NCBI GenBank assembly: GCA_905233805.1
Contig: CAJOER010000079.1
Location: 1-7,766 of the forward strand
Length of the DNA: 7,766 nt
Source: an uncultured Eubacterium sp.
GTDB lineage: Bacteria; Bacillota; Clostridia; Oscillospirales; Acutalibacteraceae
Direction of reading: 5' to 3'
How positions within the stretch are numbered: the stretch's first letter is position 1; each line of letters opens with the position of its first letter. Under the pieces are notes generated by a model that saw nothing but the letters and a program-made list of their open reading frames with translations, was not told the DNA's origin and ran no database searches. Shown here in pieces: positions 4,887 to 7,766 of the stretch. Made by a program: the position numbers and the translations under genes.

Positions 4887-6420
4887 GCGTACGGATATAC
4901 ATAAGGTGCTTGTAATCGGCTCGGGTCCTATCGTAATAGGCCAGGCTGCCGAATTTGACTATTCGGGCACGCAGGCGTGTCTTGCTCTTCGCGAGGAGGG
5001 CTACGAGGTTGTTTTAATCAACTCCAACCCCGCAACAATAATGACCGATACCGATATAGCCGATAAAGTCTATATGGAACCGCTGACTCTTGAATACGTC
5101 GCAAGAATTATCCGCCACGAAAGACCTGACGCAATTCTTCCGTCACTCGGCGGCCAGACGGGACTGAATCTTGCCGTTCAGCTTGCAAAAAAAGGCGTTC
5201 TTCAGGAGTGCGACGTTGAAATACTCGGAACCTCGTTCAAGGCTATCGAAAGAGCCGAGGACAGGGAACTCTTCAAAGAACTTTGCGAAAAGCTCGGCGA
5301 GCCGGTTCTCCCGAGCGAGATAGCTAACTCGCTTGAAGAGGGCTTAAAGGCAGCCGAAGAAATCGGCTATCCCGTAGTACTGCGCCCCGCATTTACTCTC
5401 GGCGGAACGGGCGGCGGTTTTGCCGACAATGAAGAGGAGTGCACCGTTCTTCTTAAAAACGCGCTTGCGCTTTCTCCCGTACACCAGGTTCTCGTTGAAA
5501 AATCCATTAAGGGATATAAAGAGATTGAATATGAGGTAATGCGCGACGCTAACGATACCGCTATCACAATCTGTAATATGGAAAATATCGACCCCGTCGG
5601 AGTCCACACGGGCGACTCGGTCGTAGTTGCGCCGTCGCAGACGCTTACCAACAAAGAGTATCATATGCTCAGGGATTCAGCGCTCAGAATTATAAGAGAG
5701 CTGGAAATTGAGGGCGGCTGCAACGTTCAGTTTGCTCTCGACCCGCACTCGTTTACCTACTATTTAATCGAGGTTAACCCGAGAGTTTCGCGCTCGTCAG
5801 CGCTCGCGTCAAAGGCGTCGGGCTACCCGATTGCGCGTGTAAGCGCAAAGATTTCCGTAGGTATGCACCTTGACGAAATTCAGATTGCGAATACTCCCGC
5901 CTCGTTTGAACCGACTCTTGACTACGTTGTTTCCAAGATTGCGCGCTTCCCGTTCGATAAATTCGCCGACGCAAACAATACTCTCAATACGCAGATGAAG
6001 GCGACGGGCGAGGTAATGGCGATAGGCAGAACTATGGAGGAAAGCCTTCTTAAAGCTATCCGCTCGCTTGAAACGGGCGTATGCCACCTTTATGATAAAA
6101 AGTTCGACGGCTATAACGCACAGGAACTTCTTGACTATATTAAAACCGGTACCGACGACAGACTTTTCGCCATAGCGCAGCTTATCCGCCTCGGAACCGA
6201 CCTCGTACTTATATATAACGCAACAAAAATCGATATGTTCTTCCTTGACAAGCTGAAGAATATTGTTGATTTTGAAAAGACGCTTAAAGAGAATCCCGGC
6301 GATATTGAAACTCTTAAAGACGCAAAGAAAATCGGCGTGTCCGATAAATTTATCGGCGTGCTCTGGAATATGAGCGAGGCTGAGGTTTTCGCTCTGAGAA
6401 AAGAGAATAAGAATTCATAG
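4879..6420 (+). CDS. carB: CarB N-terminal half (first ATP-grasp and oligomerisation domain)
   Basis: The frame open from ATG 4879 gives 513 residues. The N-terminal pre-ATP-grasp fold shows VIGSGPIVIGQAAEFDYSG (12-30) and SLGGQTGLNL (89-98). The first ATP-grasp domain (about 125-400), which phosphorylates bicarbonate to carboxyphosphate, has Arg129, LRPAFTLGGTGGGF (168-181), Glu215, GVHTGDSVVVAPSQT (241-255), Gln284, and Glu298 with Asn300 in IEVNPR. These fall at or within one residue of the Escherichia coli CarB positions. ATGEVMAIGRTMEESL (375-390) ends this half. Residues from about 403 belong to the helical oligomerisation domain, which stops early at RKENKNS. Such a half protein is not expected to make carbamoyl phosphate. 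Confidence 0.85.
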   Translation: MPKRTDIHKVLVIGSGPIVIGQAAEFDYSGTQACLALREEGYEVVLINSNPATIMTDTDIADKVYMEPLTLEYVARIIRHERPDAILPSLGGQTGLNLAVQLAKKGVLQECDVEILGTSFKAIERAEDRELFKELCEKLGEPVLPSEIANSLEEGLKAAEEIGYPVVLRPAFTLGGTGGGFADNEEECTVLLKNALALSPVHQVLVEKSIKGYKEIEYEVMRDANDTAITICNMENIDPVGVHTGDSVVVAPSQTLTNKEYHMLRDSALRIIRELEIEGGCNVQFALDPHSFTYYLIEVNPRVSRSSALASKASGYPIARVSAKISVGMHLDEIQIANTPASFEPTLDYVVSKIARFPFDKFADANNTLNTQMKATGEVMAIGRTMEESLLKAIRSLETGVCHLYDKKFDGYNAQELLDYIKTGTDDRLFAIAQLIRLGTDLVLIYNATKIDMFFLDKLKNIVDFEKTLKENPGDIETLKDAKKIGVSDKFIGVLWNMSEAEVFALRKENKNS

Positions 6421-6423
6421 AAC
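6409..6423 (+). other. carB lesion: in-frame amber and loss of about 14 codons
   Basis: The junction reads AAG AAT TCA TAG AAC. The GAATTC at 6411-6416, read one base earlier, gives Glu-Phe, the last two residues of the missing TCAAEF-type motif, and so may be its remnant. AGAAT occurs at 6404-6408 and again at 6410-6414, a possible short-repeat deletion end point. The break is seen directly; the mechanism is inference. Confidence 0.6.
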
Positions 6424-7766
6424 GTTCCGTATTTCTACTCAACGTATGAAGAGGAAAACGAGAGCATAGTTTCAGAGAAAAAGAAGATTATCGTACTCGG
6501 ATCGGGCCCGATAAGAATAGGCCAGGGCGTTGAATTCGACTATTCAACCGTTCACGCAATCTGGTCAATCAGGGACGCGGGCTATGAAGCGATTATAATC
6601 AACAACAACCCCGAAACCGTATCGACCGACTACACTACCTCGGACAAACTCTATTTTGAGCCGCTTACGGTTGAGGACGTAATGAATATTATCGAGCTTG
6701 AAAAACCGTTCGGTATAGTCGTATCCCTCGGCGGTCAGACTGCGATTAACCTTGCGCCGCCGCTTGACGCGCTCGGAGTTCCGATTATCGGCACCGACGT
6801 TAAGGCTATCGACCGCGCGGAAAACAGGGATTCCTTTGAAAAGGTAATGGAGGAACTGAAAATACCGCAGCCCAAGGGACTTGCCGTAACCGATATTGAA
6901 GAGGGCGTAAGAGTCGCCAATATGATAGGCTATCCCGTACTTGTCCGCCCGTCCTTCGTTCTCGGCGGCAGGGCTATGCAGATTGTTGCAAATGAGGAGA
7001 GCCTTCGCCACTACTTACAGACCGCGGTTGAAATCAATACGGAACAGCCCGTCCTCGTTGATAAATACATAATGGGACGCGAGCTTGAAGTTGACGCAAT
7101 CTGCGACGGAGAGGACGTATTCATCCCCGGTATTATGGAGCACGTTGAAAGAACGGGCGTCCACTCGGGCGACAGTATCTCGGTTTACCCGACCTTCTCG
7201 GTATCGCAGACAGTTAAAGATAAGATTATAGATTACACGGTTAAACTCGGACGCGCTATCGGCATAATCGGACTTTACAATATTCAGTTCATCGCCGACG
7301 ATAAGGACGACGTTTACGTAATCGAGGTTAATCCCCGTTCTTCAAGAACGGTGCCCTTCCTCTCGAAGGCGACTTCGTATCCCATGGCTCATATCGCAAC
7401 TCAGGTAATTCTCGGCCATAGCCTGAAAGAGCAGGGATATACCGAAGTCTGCCCGCCCGAGAAAAAGCGCTGGTACGTCAAGGCTCCCGCCTTCTCGTTC
7501 AGCAAGCTCAAGGGTATGGATACCTATCTTTCGCCCGAAATGAAATCCACGGGCGAGGCTATCGGCTACGACAAGAGCTTGACCCGTGCGCTTTATAAAG
7601 CAATTCAGGCGAGCGGAATGAACGTTGCAAACTACGGCACCGTGCTTGCAACTATTGCCGACGCTGATAAGCCCAAGGCGCTTCCGCTGATTCAGAGATT
7701 TTACGAACTCGGCTTCAATATCGAGGCTACCGACGGAACCGCAAAGTATCTTAAAGAACACGGTAT
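6421..7766 (+). CDS. carB: CarB C-terminal half (second ATP-grasp and start of MGS-like domain), partial
   Basis: This stretch stays in the same frame as the upstream half, has no further stop, and leaves the window after 448 codons. It opens with VPYFYSTYEEEN. The second pre-ATP-grasp fold follows with VLGSGPIRIGQGVEFDYS, INNNPETVSTDY and SLGGQTAINLAPP. The second ATP-grasp domain, which phosphorylates carbamate, shows RAENRDSFEKVM, VRPSFVLGGRAMQIV, CDGEDVFIPGIMEHVE, GVHSGDSISVYPTFSVSQ and IEVNPRSSRTVPFLSKAT. MKSTGEAIGYDKSLTRALYKA then leads into the MGS-like allosteric domain from about 7639, with IEATDGTAKYLKEHG at the window edge. The first in-frame ATG is at 6682, inside the domain, and I find no GTG or TTG before it. 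The piece is therefore a detached part of carB, not a separate gene. Confidence 0.85.

Larger units (their letters stand above)
4879..7766 (+). pseudogene. carB: Carbamoyl-phosphate synthase large subunit, interrupted; 3' end beyond the window
   Basis: CarB makes carbamoyl phosphate from bicarbonate, ammonia and two ATP, with two homologous ATP-grasp halves, an oligomerisation domain between them and a C-terminal MGS-like allosteric domain. All these parts are present in one reading frame, but an in-frame TAG at 6418-6420 separates the halves. At the same place the sequence jumps from ALRKEN to VPYFYSTYEEEN. Family members normally have about 20 residues there, including the strongly conserved VDTCAAEF-type motif; here there are six codons, so about 14 are missing. 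Flanking sequence on both sides is well conserved, which suggests a recent lesion or an assembly fault. No start codon or ribosome binding site lies between the stop and the second ATP-grasp domain, so this is not a natural two-gene carB. The gene continues past the window end. Confidence 0.85.

Noticed and set aside
6418..6420. UAG reassigned to an amino acid (code change or pyrrolysine), suggested by in-frame TAG in carB and before the dUTPase
   Set aside because: The GH43 gene ends naturally with TAG two bases before its terminator, and the carB TAG coincides with missing conserved codons, so it does not simply replace one residue.
6421..6700. Natural two-gene carB, as in some archaea and Aquifex
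   Set aside because: The second part has no start codon or ribosome binding site before ATG 6682, which lies inside the domain, and the conserved linker motif is missing.
763..7761. Long open frames on the minus strand and in other plus-strand frames within the six known genes
   Set aside because: They lie opposite or out of phase with well-conserved coding sequence and show no protein family features, so they are shadows.

Overview
The window looks like chromosomal DNA of a Gram-positive, plant-fibre-degrading anaerobe of the class Clostridia, most likely an uncultured gut or rumen member of the Oscillospiraceae/Ruminococcaceae. This is inferred from protein style: a Firmicutes-type dUTPase, a secreted GH43 arabinanase-like enzyme with a lysine-rich Fn3 tail, a class I dihydroorotase, and CarA/CarB sequences of clostridial flavour. 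No marker gene fixes the taxonomy. All genes lie on the plus strand.

Layout. (1) 1-420: a trimeric-type dUTPase with all five motifs but a short N-terminus, because an in-frame TAG (7-9) precedes the first ATG. (2) 431-2406: a secreted glycoside hydrolase family 43 enzyme, about 658 codons if read whole. It is split by a one-base frame change at a run of six A (778-783). It starts 10 bases after the dUTPase, so the two are probably co-transcribed. (3) 2407-2530: a strong intrinsic terminator, then a perfect-consensus promoter (TTGACA, 17-base spacer, TATAAT) with an inverted repeat over its -35 box and a leader of only about 17 bases. (4) 2531-7766: a pyrimidine operon in the order pyrC, carA, carB, with overlapping reading frames (14 and 8 bases). 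carB is interrupted by an in-frame TAG (6418-6420), and about 14 conserved codons are missing at the same place. The gene runs off the window inside its C-terminal regulatory domain.

How the genes work together. CarA supplies ammonia from glutamine to CarB, which makes carbamoyl phosphate for pyrimidine and arginine synthesis. PyrC closes the dihydroorotate ring two steps later. dUTPase also serves pyrimidine nucleotide metabolism (dUMP supply and uracil exclusion from DNA) but sits in a separate transcription unit with the arabinan enzyme.

The main result of the hunt is not a new system but a pattern of damage: two genes are clearly broken (GH43, carB) and a third possibly (dUTPase 5' end) within 7.8 kb. 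Draft-assembly error or genuine gene decay are both possible. A recoded UAG codon is unlikely, because the GH43 gene uses TAG as its natural stop directly before a terminator. I saw no CRISPR array, tRNA, rRNA, insertion sequence, phage gene or defence system.
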